In this document: piece by piece, positions 34,674 to 46,800 of the stretch
How the letters are laid out: every line of letters starts with the position of its first letter
How positions within the stretch are numbered: the first letter of the stretch is position 1
NCBI RefSeq assembly: GCF_963678975.1
Contig: NC_089282.1
Location: 1,240,001 to 1,304,000 of the forward strand
Source of the DNA: Dysidea avara
Taxonomy: Eukaryota > Porifera > Demospongiae > Dictyoceratida > Dysideidae
Direction: 5' to 3'
Length of the DNA stretch: 64,000 nt
Translations under genes and position numbers: made by a program
Notes under the pieces: generated by a model
Databases searched by the model: none
What the model saw: only the letters and a program-made list of their open reading frames with translations
What the model was told of the DNA's origin: nothing

Positions 34674-37600
34674 GTGGACTCTCCAAGTAAGGAAAGATCT
34701 GCCACTTGCTCTCAGCCAGCTGACAGTGTGAAGTGCTGCACCCTATGTGGTGATAGAGGTAATGGTAAGCAAATGACTAAGTACAGTTACTGGGGGAGTG
34801 CTGAAAAGCATTTTGTGTACACACACCTTGGAAAATGCCCCCCAGATGAAAGCTATGTTTGTAAGAAACATTTAGTAGAAGCCAAACGACACCATAATGA
34901 CAACACATTTACACCAAAATGGAAAAAGGCTAATGAAGTTCACGATTCTCCTAAAGGCTGTATACATCCACAGTGTCATGACAGATTTCCTGAAAAACTT
35001 ATGAAGCCTGCTTTTGCCACAATCACTGCATTGAAGACTCACCTTGAAGTGCAGGTAGCTGATGACATCCCATTTCTGTTGTGTCCAGCTTGTTACAGCA
35101 AGGTATACCATCAGTTTAACTCCCCAAGTAGATGTTCATCTTGTGGAGCTACATCAAAACATGGACAAAAATTCATTCGCTACAGTCCCAATCCTACACT
35201 GATATCACAGTACCTCACAGAAACAATTGGTACTGAGATAGTCATAGGACCAAGTGACAGAATATGTACAAGCTGCTACAACACACATAGTAGCATAATC
35301 AAGTCCATAGAATGCCAACTGAATGGAACAGATGAGATGCTAGAAAAAGAAATTGAAACATGGGAGGTCACCATTAGAAGACATGATGACGATAAACTAA
35401 CAAATGCAATTCTTACTGCAGTGCTTTTTGTTGCCCAGTCTTTACTGTCACAAAAGGCTGTTCTCCTGCCATGGGTATGCCAAGTATTCCTTGAAGCCTA
35501 TGGAGTCCAGTATAGTGAAGATGTGAAGTCGGTCAACCTAGAAGAGAGAGAAAGGATAATTCAATTTTCATCTCGGTGGCTACTAGATCACCTTATTGTT
35601 CACCTCCATCCCTATATGATGTACAAGTGTGTACACATGAGATTTGGTACGGTGTTGTACCGAAGAGGGGCAGATCTCTTGGTTGCCTTGTCTTGGGCTC
35701 TCAGTTCATCACAGCTTGTGTCATCATTTGAACCTAGTAAACATCATCATAAATCACAAAGTAAGCATCCTAACACAGAGACCACACTAAAGGAAGCTAG
35801 TGTTATAATAAATGACCTAATCCATGAAGAAATCAACAAATTATCACCATCACTTTTAATCAGTATTGATGATAGTCTCAACAATGTGAACCCGTTACTA
35901 CTACAATTCTTAACATTTATCACCGACACCATTCGAGAACGTAAAACTTCTAGCATTACCTCACATGCAAAGAAAATTCGACTGTTTTTTATCCTGTGCC
36001 AATTAATGTTTTGTACCAATCCTAAGAAACCACCACCAATCTACGACATAGTAGCAGATACCATCGAAGTTTGTGGGGGATCTCGCAAACTTACGAGAAT
36101 TTTAAACAGATTGGGATGTTCCAGTTCCCCAGACACCCATGACAGATTCGTGACATACCATGCTACGGCTCGACGTCAGGCAGCAATCTGGGATAAAATT
36201 TCAACTACATACTTTACTGTAGCCTCAATTGATAACTTCGACATGCTACAGAGTTATTCTGCTGTTTACTGTGGTGATCAACAGCGGAGTTACCATGGGA
36301 CAACTCTGCAGCTTGTACAACCAGGAGTACCATTAATACTAACATCAAGCAATGAGTTTCAATCTGAACTAGAGACAGCCACTACAGCAGCAGGTACAGA
36401 TGTGGAGATGACCACACCTCCACCACAATCACCTCCCATTAGTATTGAAGAAAGCAATCCAGCTTTTACAACCAATAAACTGATTCGACAGCAGCAACGA
36501 CAAATGTCACCAGAGAACTCTCCTCACAAGCACGGAAAGAATGGACCCAAGCGCCAAAGGACTGTGTCAGTTAACAGCTTAGTACCTTCTCTACAGACCA
36601 ATTTAGATACACTACCACCACCTCAACTCACACTTACCTTAGAGAGTTTCCAAGAGAACAACCATCAAGCAAATGAGAGGATATCATTGGACAATAAGCT
36701 GTTTTCATACATTATCCAGAAGTATTGTTTGCACTACCACCAACACACAGATAGCGTTTCACCAAATGCTGTTATCAGTGATGTTAGAGTATTTCTAGAT
36801 GACAACAGGCACTGTGATTTACAGCACACACAGTGTACATCAGCTGTACATTATATGGAATTATTGGATGAGAACCCTGACTGTGCAGAGACAATGTCAA
36901 TGGTAGCAGAAGATCTGTTGGCAAGATTTGATGGAGTCCAGGATGGATGGGTGATTTTAGTGGGAGATGGGAAGACCTATAGACACCTCATGAATGTCAA
37001 GAAACAGTATAGCACAATGTTGAGAAAGCTACTAATTTTTCCAGGAGACTGGCACATTATGAAAAACTACCAGCCTATTTTAATGAAGGAATACTACTCT
37101 GCCGGTCTAAGAGAGCTGGCTAAGAATTCTGGCTATCATGGGACCACACTTAAGTCGTTGGAGCACTGTTCAAACTTTAAACGTACACACTATTTCTTGC
37201 TGCAAACATGGGAGGCCTTATACAGGGAAATGTGGCGTGCGTATGTTTTAACCAATAAGACTACCATCACTGAGGATGTCACTTGCATACTCCTTACTGG
37301 CATACAGACAAAGAACTCACCTAAGAACATGATGGAGAGAATTTGTGAACTGGTGAAGGACAGCAACAGTGGAGAAGACTTCAAGAAGTTTGTGAAACAG
37401 ATGGGTGAAAATGACAAAACATGGAAGTTTTGGGCCCAGTTTGTTTTTACCGACTGTTTTTGTTACTTTGCTCTGTATTTAGCCATAAGGAGTAGCAATT
37501 GGGAGTTACGCATAACCAGTTTAAAGCTAATGGCTCCCATGTTTGCAGCATTTGACAGGGAATATTATGCCAGAATATTGCCCCACCATCTTGGTGAGAT

Positions 37601-39995
37601 TCAACACTACCCACCAGTGCTTTTGAATTGCTTGGAAAGAGGAGCATTTACTGTCAAGCTAACTCAGCAACATTGGCGAGCTGTAGCCCTCGATGAGGCA
37701 CATGAAATGTGCATTAATAAAGATTTAAAGACTGCCATAGCTCGCCCTACTAAACCTTACCTGCAGAAAACCACATTGTTTTTAAATGATCGAATTAAAG
37801 TACACAAAAATCTTATTCAAGAATTGTTCCCAGAACGTTTCGAACACCACAAAGAGTCAAATAATAACATCCTTGATGATTCTCCTCAGGCATGCAAATA
37901 TGAACAAAACATCAAACAGCTTTGCAGTGTTGCTTCAGAAAATCAGTTGTTTTGTGTACAGCCTAAGAATAGAGAGCTTTTGAATGTATTCACTGGACAA
38001 GTAGCCACCAATGAACAAGCATGTGATATGCTTTCGTTTCGTCAGATTGGAGAGCAAGCATTTCAGGATTACGTCAAGTACCACATGTTGCAGTATCCAA
38101 CCACAACAAAGCCCACTCTAAGACAACATAAACTGTTGACTATGGCAACGAAAAAAACAGTTAAACCTAAGGGCACAGCCAAGGAGAGAGATGATAAACA
38201 TCTAATCACATGTTTACGACGCCATTTAGTTTGGTCCAACTATCATAAGCTTGGGAGCCCATCAGAAGTACAATATTCAGAATGGCCACGGGCACTAGCG
38301 GATGAGCAAGGTAATCCTCACAAAGGTAATAAGAGCACTTGGACCACTAAGCTGGCTAGCCGGTATCAGTCAGCTGATGCTCCCATCCTAGTTTCACACT
38401 TGCCATTTATACCTCACATTGCTATTATCGATGCCATGTTTATACTAAACACAAGACCACTTCGCCAAACTAAGACTTTCTCTGAATATACAGTCTTTCT
38501 TTTTAATCAGTTCATTCTACAACACTTTAAGGCCGGTACATCAGAGGTTCATTTAATATTTGACAAACCTAATGTGCAAGCGTTTAACCCCAAACAGTTT
38601 GAGCAGGCAAGACGGTACTCAAACAGCAACACTGACCATCAACATGGCTCTTTTGGTCCTGACGCTCAAGTACCAAACAAGTGGCAGGAGTGTTTACAGT
38701 GTCAACAGTGCAAGCGATTATTAGTTGAAGCTGTTGGGCTAGCTCTACTTCAGAAGGGACGCTATCTCCTAACATCTAAACAACGACTGATTCTAGCTGG
38801 GTGTTTCTCGGGTTTAGGTGAGAACACTGCATGGTTGTTAAGCCCCAGTGAACTTGTTGCAGAGCAACTTGAGGAGTACTACTCAACTGCACAAGAAGCT
38901 GACACCAGAATGTGGCGCCATGCTGTGCAGTCACAAGCTAGCAGTGTTCTCATCTATTCCCCAGATACTGATGTCTACAACATTGGATTAAGTTTCGTGA
39001 AGCAACATCCTACAACTACATACATAGTACAAATTAATGTTCCACACTCTGACAGCAACAAGTACATCAACATCAATAACTTACAAACAGCAATGTTGAA
39101 AGACTTTGATTTAAGGAGTATGCGGCAGAATGACCTGGGCTTGGTATTGCAAACTTTATTTATTTGCTCAGGATGTGATTACATCTCCTACTTCAGGTCC
39201 ATAGGCAAGGCTACAGTACTCAATTGTTTCTTTCAGTATGCATCATTTATCTGTGGACAAAACATGCCTGGTTGTTTACATGATACATCACCACATAACA
39301 AAGAACAAGGATTTTTAGCCTTTGTTAGATTGGTCGGATCATTGTATTTTAGAAAGCATTTAAAAACATTTGAAGCAGCTAAAGGACATAAAACCCCCAT
39401 CCACCTTTATAACTCCATAGATCCATTGTTACAAACTGAAGAGAGGCACCGGCTATGGCTAAACCAAATTAGAGAAGTAGTTGGTACCAGAATCATCCAT
39501 GAAGAGGAAAGAGTACCCACTGTGACATCTCTTTGGCAGCACTGGCTACGATCATGCTGGATTAGTCAAATGTGGCAGCAATCTAGTAAGCCAGACATTT
39601 ACGGATCACTACCACCCCCAAATGACTATGGTTGGAAACTGACTGATGGAAACTACACCATTGAATGGGAATCCCCTGATACGCAACAGAAAATAAGGGA
39701 TAACATAGAATTTTTGCTGAAAGGTTGCAGCTGTAAAAGTGGCTGCAATACTATGAAATGTGGATGCAGAAGGAAACAAAGAAAGTGTGGTCCAGGGTGC
39801 CTATGCCAAAGTTGTATGAACACTGATGAATGTGAGAGTAGCAGCAGTGAAGATGAAGAGATTGATTTTGAAGGAACCAGCTGTGATGAACTTGAAGTAG
39901 TATTAGAGCCAATAGAAGAAGAGATTATAACTGAAGATGACTTTTACAGGGGCGTAGGAGCCACAGGTGCGCCGGGTGCTGGCGCACCCCTTTGA
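34674..39995 (+). CDS. Academ-like transposase with XPG nuclease and CXC domain, 3' end disrupted
   Basis: A 1773-codon open frame. Residues ~20-210 contain repeated Cys pairs (CCTLCG, CSSCGA, CTSCYN), likely zinc-binding. The XPG/FEN-like nuclease spans ~1250-1520: IDAMFILN, VHLIFDKPN (~1302), EADTRMWRHA (~1407), YSPDTDVYNIGL (~1427), and GCDYISYFRSIGKATVL (~1499), the helix-two-turn-helix signature. A tesmin/TSO1-type CXC domain (CSCKSGCNTMKCGCRRK, CGPGCLC) is at ~1684-1715. The frame opens without an ATG (GTG at 34674). An ATG|GTAAGT at about 34468 suggests a short first exon, but the phase does not fit a simple join. A hAT element inserted at 39946/39947, so the last ~15 codons (GVGATGAPGAG) are hAT tip. 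The original stop appears to lie just past 43015. Confidence 0.85.
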   Translation: MDSPSKERSATCSQPADSVKCCTLCGDRGNGKQMTKYSYWGSAEKHFVYTHLGKCPPDESYVCKKHLVEAKRHHNDNTFTPKWKKANEVHDSPKGCIHPQCHDRFPEKLMKPAFATITALKTHLEVQVADDIPFLLCPACYSKVYHQFNSPSRCSSCGATSKHGQKFIRYSPNPTLISQYLTETIGTEIVIGPSDRICTSCYNTHSSIIKSIECQLNGTDEMLEKEIETWEVTIRRHDDDKLTNAILTAVLFVAQSLLSQKAVLLPWVCQVFLEAYGVQYSEDVKSVNLEERERIIQFSSRWLLDHLIVHLHPYMMYKCVHMRFGTVLYRRGADLLVALSWALSSSQLVSSFEPSKHHHKSQSKHPNTETTLKEASVIINDLIHEEINKLSPSLLISIDDSLNNVNPLLLQFLTFITDTIRERKTSSITSHAKKIRLFFILCQLMFCTNPKKPPPIYDIVADTIEVCGGSRKLTRILNRLGCSSSPDTHDRFVTYHATARRQAAIWDKISTTYFTVASIDNFDMLQSYSAVYCGDQQRSYHGTTLQLVQPGVPLILTSSNEFQSELETATTAAGTDVEMTTPPPQSPPISIEESNPAFTTNKLIRQQQRQMSPENSPHKHGKNGPKRQRTVSVNSLVPSLQTNLDTLPPPQLTLTLESFQENNHQANERISLDNKLFSYIIQKYCLHYHQHTDSVSPNAVISDVRVFLDDNRHCDLQHTQCTSAVHYMELLDENPDCAETMSMVAEDLLARFDGVQDGWVILVGDGKTYRHLMNVKKQYSTMLRKLLIFPGDWHIMKNYQPILMKEYYSAGLRELAKNSGYHGTTLKSLEHCSNFKRTHYFLLQTWEALYREMWRAYVLTNKTTITEDVTCILLTGIQTKNSPKNMMERICELVKDSNSGEDFKKFVKQMGENDKTWKFWAQFVFTDCFCYFALYLAIRSSNWELRITSLKLMAPMFAAFDREYYARILPHHLGEIQHYPPVLLNCLERGAFTVKLTQQHWRAVALDEAHEMCINKDLKTAIARPTKPYLQKTTLFLNDRIKVHKNLIQELFPERFEHHKESNNNILDDSPQACKYEQNIKQLCSVASENQLFCVQPKNRELLNVFTGQVATNEQACDMLSFRQIGEQAFQDYVKYHMLQYPTTTKPTLRQHKLLTMATKKTVKPKGTAKERDDKHLITCLRRHLVWSNYHKLGSPSEVQYSEWPRALADEQGNPHKGNKSTWTTKLASRYQSADAPILVSHLPFIPHIAIIDAMFILNTRPLRQTKTFSEYTVFLFNQFILQHFKAGTSEVHLIFDKPNVQAFNPKQFEQARRYSNSNTDHQHGSFGPDAQVPNKWQECLQCQQCKRLLVEAVGLALLQKGRYLLTSKQRLILAGCFSGLGENTAWLLSPSELVAEQLEEYYSTAQEADTRMWRHAVQSQASSVLIYSPDTDVYNIGLSFVKQHPTTTYIVQINVPHSDSNKYININNLQTAMLKDFDLRSMRQNDLGLVLQTLFICSGCDYISYFRSIGKATVLNCFFQYASFICGQNMPGCLHDTSPHNKEQGFLAFVRLVGSLYFRKHLKTFEAAKGHKTPIHLYNSIDPLLQTEERHRLWLNQIREVVGTRIIHEEERVPTVTSLWQHWLRSCWISQMWQQSSKPDIYGSLPPPNDYGWKLTDGNYTIEWESPDTQQKIRDNIEFLLKGCSCKSGCNTMKCGCRRKQRKCGPGCLCQSCMNTDECESSSSEDEEIDFEGTSCDELEVVLEPIEEEIITEDDFYRGVGATGAPGAGAPL

Positions 39996-40054
39996 TTTTA
40001 GCACATATCACGTGATCGTACATCACGTGATTCCTTTTGTATTGTACCCGAGTA

Positions 40055-42674
40055 ATGGACAAGTGTCAGAGACGTATCGTCGAGTTTGTGGCAAGCAAGA
40101 AGAAAGCTGCTAGCACAGGTGCTAGGCCGAACAGCACAACCCAAGTTATAATCATCGATGATTCCGATCGAGATTCCGATAGTCAAGAAATGGATACAAT
40201 TGAAGCGACCACGTTTTCATCCGTTTCCGCTGATGTTCCGGTTCGACAGTTAGACGAAGATTCGGATGAAGACGTTGAAAATGAAGAGGAAATACAGCTG
40301 ATCCCACAGGTTAGTGCTGTTACACAACAATCACGCGAACAATTAAGCGAAGAAACGGTGTCTCAAGTGGACTCTCCAAGTAGTAATCTTGTAGGCACGC
40401 CGGAAATTAGTATTAGTGTAGCAAGGAACACAGCTTCTGACAGTGCCACTGTTTGTAGCACATCAGATGGCTGTGGTTGTGTTGGTTGTAGTGATTTAAC
40501 TAGGCCAAACCAGCCATTGGATGTGTCCAAATCAAAATGTATGCAATCACATCTTAGCAAAGAAAGGCAGCTAGGGCAGAAGAAACAATACAATAGATCC
40601 ATACAAACATCCTGGTATAATAAATACCCTTGGATTACTGTCTGCACCGGTCGGTATAAAATATACTGTAGGATCTGTTGCTTAGCAAAGCAACACGGAC
40701 TATTGTCAACTTCAGTGCTTAAAAATTCATCATTTATCGGTGATGGATTTGGTAATTGGAACAAAGCCCTTGAAAGATTTCACATGCATGAAAATAGTGA
40801 TATGCATCGTGAAGCAGTAGAGCGGCTTCAGTTGAGGGAGTCTAGTATCCACATTGGCTGTATACTAGACACCAGAGCTGCTCCTGAGCAAGAATTTCAC
40901 AGGAGCATGCTTCTAAAGTTGTTACGGGCAATCAAATTTTTAGGAAAACAGGGTTTGGCTATTAGGGGTCACAATGAAAATGCAGAGGCTTTTCAAGGTA
41001 ATCTGTACCAACTTCTCCTGTTACAAGCAGAAGATTGCCCAGGCATGAACAAATGGCTGAGACAACGTGAGTACATTTCACCAACAATTGTAGATGAGCT
41101 AATAAAATCAATGGGGAAAAGCATTCTCAGAGACATCATAAGTGAAGTCAGTAGTGCCCCATGGTATGCTATAATTGCTGACGAAGCCACTGATGTTTCA
41201 GGTACTGAGCAAGTATCTGTATCAGTTCGTTGGGTTAATAATTGCTATGAAGTTCATGAAGACCTCTTGGGCTTGAAAGAACTCCCTAATACTAAAGCCG
41301 TGACCATCCACCATGAAATCAAAGATGTGCTGATGAGATGTTCGTTGTCTATATCTCAGTGTAGAGGGCAGGCTTACGATGGAGCTAGCAACATGAGCGG
41401 CATAAAGAATGGGGCCCAGGCACTATTCAAACAAGAAGAACCTAAAGCTCTTTATGTTCATTGCTTAGCACACAGTTTAAATCTATGTGTACAAGATGTT
41501 TCTAAAAAGTGCAAGCTTCTCCGAAACACCCTGGATTTTATTTATAACTTGGTCCAGCTTATAAAATTTTCTCCTAAAAGGCTAAACCTTTTTGAAACTT
41601 TAAAAAGCGATGTGACAGTGAACACAGGTGAAACACTGCCTTCATTGAGGACTCTCTGTCCAACTCGATGGACTGTGAGACATGGGGCTATAGCGAGTGT
41701 TTTAAAGAATTACAAAGTATTGTTAACTGCTCTTGATACCATACAGGAAGGGCATGATGAATATGCTGCAAAGGCAAGCGGGCTGTTAAATCGGATGGAG
41801 CAGTTTGATACTTTTTTTTGGCTTAAAACTGGCTCACCAGATATTTGCTCCAGCTGAGCAGTGCTCCACCAATATTCAAGCAGTTAACATTACTGTTCAA
41901 GAAGCAATGAAGGCTGCCAATGTGCTTATTTCTCATCTTCGTTCAATACGAAATGAAAGCACATTTAATTGTTTTTATGAACGTGTCATCCATGAGTCAC
42001 AGTCTCTGACTGCAGAACCCAAGTTGCCTAGAATCCACAAATTGCCTAGAAGGCTGGACCATGGGTCTTCTGCACCTCATCAACACTCGTGTACAAGAGA
42101 CATGTATCGACAAACTTACTATGAGGCCATTGATACAGTATCAGAAGAAGTTAAAAGGCGATTTGATCAATCAGATATCCAATTGATCCGAGATATAGAG
42201 ACCCTGTTGCTAACATGTGCTAATGGTACTGGTACAGACTCGTTGTCTCAGGCTTTAGTTAGGTTTCTTGAAGGAGATGTAGATGTCGAGCATTTGAAAG
42301 TTCAGTTGCGCATGCTGCCTGATGCGATAAAAACTGCACTCAATGGTACCATCAAAAGAGTCACCAATGTTAGAACTATAGCAGATGCCATGATGCAATC
42401 AGAAATTTATCAAAATATGCTCTGTGAAGTTAATAAAGTTCTTTTGCTATATTTCACATTTCCTGTGACTACTTCCACTGCTGAAAGATCATTTTCAAGT
42501 CTCCGTAGAATTAAAACTTACTTGCGGAATACGATTAGTGCCTGTAAATTGAACAACCTGTTGCTTATGCATGTTCACCAGCATAGAACTGATAAATTAG
42601 ATTTAGTTTCAATTGCGAGGGAATTTATATCTGTCAACTCCAGAAGAATGAACTATTTTGGCAAAACAATGTAA
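40055..42674 (+). pseudogene. hAT transposase (ZMYM1/DUF4371-like) with a single-base frameshift
   Basis: The ATG at 40055 is preferred over an earlier TTG. The first part (to 41857) has an acidic N-terminus, a TTF-type zinc finger (WITVCTGRYKIYCRICC, then paired His), and a DUF4371/RNase H-like core: AIIADEATDVSG, CRGQAYDGASNMSG, YVHCLAHSLNLCV, CPTRWTVRHGA. The reading then shifts at a run of eight T (41812-41819) into the frame 41820-42674. That part holds the C-terminal hAT dimerisation region (LYFTFPVTTSTAERSFSSLRR, RNTISACKLNNLLLMHVH). Everything else is intact, so the break is one base, either a recent mutation or a sequencing error in the homopolymer. TAA ends at about 42674. Confidence 0.88.
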
Positions 42675-43010
42675 CAAACTATTTTGGTAAAACAATGTAA
42701 CACTCTATTCATAATATGTAGCTACTTAGTTTTATTGTGTGTATTAACTTTCCTTTACAGCATGCATTCTCAATGCTCATGTACATAATGCCATTATACC
42801 AGTAGCTATACTACATATATATATCAAGTCAGTATTAATTCCATTGATTTTATGTTGTAACATGTTCAGTTTAATCTAATTACATGAATTTTATGCAGTA
42901 TTTTTGCTATAATGTCGTCAGCGTCTGGGGGGCTGCGCCCCCCAGACCCCCTGCAGGTGAGTCGCCTCCAGCCTCAGCACCCTTGCCCTCAAAATCTTCC
43001 TACGCTGCTG
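42675..43010. other. hAT 3' untranslated region and tip
   Basis: AT-rich, with an exact second copy of part of the coding end (AACTATTTTGG...AAAACAATGTAAC) right after the stop. The G/C hairpin GGGGGGCTGCGCCCCCC and the element tip follow. Confidence 0.6.
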
Positions 43011-43500
43011 TTTTATGATACTACTTATGAATACTACATTGTTTAACAATATTTTATGTATCAGTTTTTGTGTAAGTTAATGAGGTCTCATACTACACTC
43101 TATCAGTTTGCACGTGGTACAATTTGTTTCACAAAAGCACATACTTTTATATTGCTTATACAAGTAGGCCATACAAACCTTTCAAAATCCGTAAAGTCAG
43201 ATTTTGTGCACTCCTCATCAGTTTTCAAAGGTGGATAAAAGTTCGGGGCAGTTAAAGAACGTCAACTTTTTCATAGACAAATACTTCCAACTCGTGAGTT
43301 CCAATGATTAACGAACTAAACAGCTGTCTTCGCCATGTATTCTCAAAGACATTTTTAGCAAAAACACCACTGCATCTCTTCAAACAAACGCTAAGTCTCG
43401 CATCCACGTGGCACTTCGAAATCGCCATTTTTCACATTACGTAATAATTGCGCTGCAACTAAAAATGCCCATTTTTTGACGGTTGCGTTTCGACTGTATT

Positions 43501-43850
43501 GGCGAGTGTCTAACTATTACATAGAGGAAGGGGCGGGTGCTAATGAACCAAGAAATAGACACCCAGTACATGCACATTACACCCCCTTGACACATGTAGC
43601 TATATACACATGTTAAATGCTGTTAGGAGAGCAATACAAACAAATACACAAAGCAATAATAATACAGTGCAATAGCTACCAAGAACTTCATTGTACAGCA
43701 ATACTAAACAAAAATCAATATTACCAACTGATCATCGTACAATAAATAATTTCTCCAATATACTAATAGTTTGGCTATTTACAATAAATAATTTATGAGT
43801 ACAGTGTGTGTACATGGGTACAAGGTTGGTGATAATGAAATGAAGTGACA
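43501..43850. other. 3' flank of host gene
   Basis: Non-coding, AT-rich. It likely holds the 3' untranslated region of the minus-strand host gene whose stop is at 43851-43853. Confidence 0.4.
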
Positions 43851-46800
43851 TTAAATGCCCAAGTTGGTAACATCTTCTTGCTGCAGTAACTCCTACAGGA
43901 AGAATATAAATCACTATTAATAGTCAGTTTGCCTGAACATGTGTTCACTAGCAATGGTTATGGTTTTGTACTGGAACAAGTCGTGTTTTCATGTTACGAA
44001 CATGATTGTGTTGTCCATACTAAATATATGAGATGTTTGTAAATACACTATATAGGTATCTTATAAACAAAGGGAAGCTATTTTGGTGACAGGTTTCCAA
44101 AGTTTCTCTTGTATGCATACTTAAGTATTGTAGCTATTCTATATGGTAAACAATCAATAAACCAACATTTATAACATATTTATGCAGGCCAGCAAGGACG
44201 TATAGTCATCAGTCTTTCACAACTCTAATAGAAGTCACAATGAAAACTCACCAAAGCTTCTTGTACATCAAGCCCATCTTTACTGGAGAAGAAGTCCAAC
44301 TGTGGAGGATGTTTGCAGTCCTCAAAGAATCTGTTAACATCACTGGATGATGTATTGTTACTAGCAAATGCTGGTCTCTGGTGGAACATGACACACAATG
44401 ACATACTGTACAATGATTGACAATAATAACAGTTGCTATGGACTTCACTGGTTAGTCCACATGGCAACAAAATATATGGTGTACAAGTGGTGTTGGGAGC
44501 ACAGTACGTAATAGTGACCATCTCAGCAAAAACCAGACTTAAGCATGCATATTGAGAAAATTGAAATTAAAAAAAAAAATCATAAAATTACGCATGCCAC
44601 AAAGAAGTTTTTATCAGGCCAGTACTCGGAGAAGGAAGACTTAAATCGATTAAACCTATACACCACCTTATTCACCTGCTCATGGAGAGTTTGAAAATCT
44701 TTGTTTCATTTCTGTAGCCCAAACGGTATGTGTGTCACGTGCGTTTGTTTACGATGCAGTAAACGTAAGCGACATCATTTCTTCAACTAAACCGCCTTCA
44801 TACTCATATGTGTAAGTGACTACAGGGTTAACACTCTATCTTGGCTGATTTGCTAATCCGTGGTGAACATTTTAAGCCAAACTGCAACATTGTAGACTAG
44901 GGGTAGGGCAATATTTCAATAATATCGAGAAATTCAATATTTTACTGATATCGATGTGCAAAAATGATATTGAGATACACTGTAACATATATAGTTGCTG
45001 TTACCTTGGTAAGTATGATGCAACATCTTGTAAAAAAAAAATCATGGGTACAACTCAGGTAGTGTTGGGACAATTACTTTTTAAAAGTAGCTCATTACAT
45101 ATTACTTGCAACTGAACTATTTAGTTACAGTTACATATTACCCATAAAATAAAGTAACTATAATAATGTTACATATTATATTACCAAGAGTTAATAATAA
45201 GAGAGGAGAGTGTCTAATGCTGTATAGGCTGTAATAGATGATTGCGCAGAAGTTAAACGGCTTCCTTTCCGTGTAACGTATAGGGTTCTAGTATTTGTTC
45301 GTTTCCTTACTGAAATTAGTTTAGCCGCACCGTGACGAATCCTCGAGAATATTCGAAGACTGAACTAAAGACTGACCTGTATGTACAGGGAACAGTGCTC
45401 CCTCAATTCAAGAATGCTCTGTAGAACCCCAGTAGTACCTCCTACTCGAAGCCCAGGTGGCCGCAGCCGAGCCTCCGGTTGACACACAAAGTATATTATT
45501 TAATATTAGCAATCTTAATAAAATAATATAACTGAGTTCATTATCTATGATCCTAAGAAAAAGCAAACTGTCACTGAATAGAGTCGAGCTACAACTCCTG
45601 TTGGCCCTCTGCTCGACTGGCTCTTCCAAACACCTCACGTGAGCCTATCGACTGTCCATCACGTGACCTCTTACAACTTCCCCCTCCTTTAAAAGATTGC
45701 CCATCATGGCGATCTTCTATCAGTCTTGCTGGTCTTCTAACTGTCCGTCCTGATCTTGTTCTATAATCAATAGCACTGTCCTGCACATCAACTTGAGCAG
45801 ACTTAGATTGGCGAGGTTTAGGTTTTCTTACAGTTCTTCTTTTTCTGAGTTTACCAGATTGGCCTAACCATGGTCTTGCTTTAGCCATTTGTACACTACA
45901 TTTAGAAAGCCTTTGTCTAGACACAATCATCGTCTCACCATCTTCATCTCCCTTTACCTGTATGACAGCATTCGTATTAGTCAGTGACACAATTACAAAA
46001 GGTCCCTGAAACTGTTTGTCAAGTTTGAACTTTGGTTGTACCTTAAGCATCACCAAATCTCCAACCTTGAGATCACTGCCCTTTGCCTTCTTATCATAGT
46101 ATTTCTTCTGTTGCTTTTGAGAAGTTTCCAGATTCTGTTTAGCAAGTGATCGGGCATACTTAAGCTCTTTTTCCAAAGCAACACCGTAATCTGTTTCTAC
46201 CACAGGGAACTTAGTCACAGGTACATGAAAATTCATTGCTGTTGGGAGATTAGGCTCTCTGCCATACACCAAGTAGAATGGTGTTTCACCAGTTGATTGG
46301 TGTGGAGTACTCCTATAAGCAAACAAGACAGCTCCAAGCACTTTATCCCAATTACGGCCTCTTCTGGTCACTACTTTAGCCAACATTTGTTTTAAAGTTC
46401 TATTAAAACGTTCTACAAGACCGTTTGTTTGAGGGTGTCCACCAGAAGTAGGCAATTGAGTAATTCCCATTAAGTGAGCTGTTTCCTGCAACACATCTGA
46501 TAGAAACTCTGGTGCCCTGTCATGTATAATTCTGTTGGGAACTCCATGCCGCCAAATCAGATCTATTAAACATTGAGCCACAGTCTCTGCTTTGTGATCA
46601 GACACAGCGTACACTTCAGGCCATTTAGTTAAATAGTCCTGAAAAACTAAAGCATATCTCTTCCCACTTTCACTTAAATCAAGCTCAACAAAATCCATAC
46701 CAAGGCATTCAAATGGGCCTCCCACAGGAACACTAACTAGGAGTGGCTTACCCACAAAACTGCAACCCTGTACAGAAGCACAACTCACACAAGATTCACA

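Larger units (their letters stand above)
39947..43010. mobile_element. 3.06 kb hAT element with 5-bp target duplication (hAT5-like)
   Basis: Starts CAGGGGCGTAGGAGCC and ends ...TCCTACGCTGCTG. Duplication TTTTA at 39942-39946 and 43011-43015. Subterminal G/C hairpins are present (GGTGCGCCGGGTGC...GGCGCACC at the left, GGGGGGCTGCGCCCCCC at about 42926-42943). It interrupts the 3' end of the Academ-like frame and carries its own transposase gene (40055-42674). The 5-bp duplication and CAGGGGCGTAG tip fit the hAT5 group. Confidence 0.8.
34215..43496. mobile_element. Academ-like DNA transposon, interrupted by hAT
   Basis: Perfect 20-bp TIRs: CAGTCGAAACGCAACCGTCA at 34215-34234 and its inverse at 43477-43496. 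Duplication TATT flanks both sides (34211-34214, 43497-43500). The element is 9.28 kb, or about 6.2 kb without the hAT insert at 39947-43010. It encodes a single very large protein with an XPG-type nuclease. An XPG nuclease with zinc-binding cysteines and a 3-4-bp duplication are the published traits of the Academ superfamily; the assignment rests on these traits only. Confidence 0.75.
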
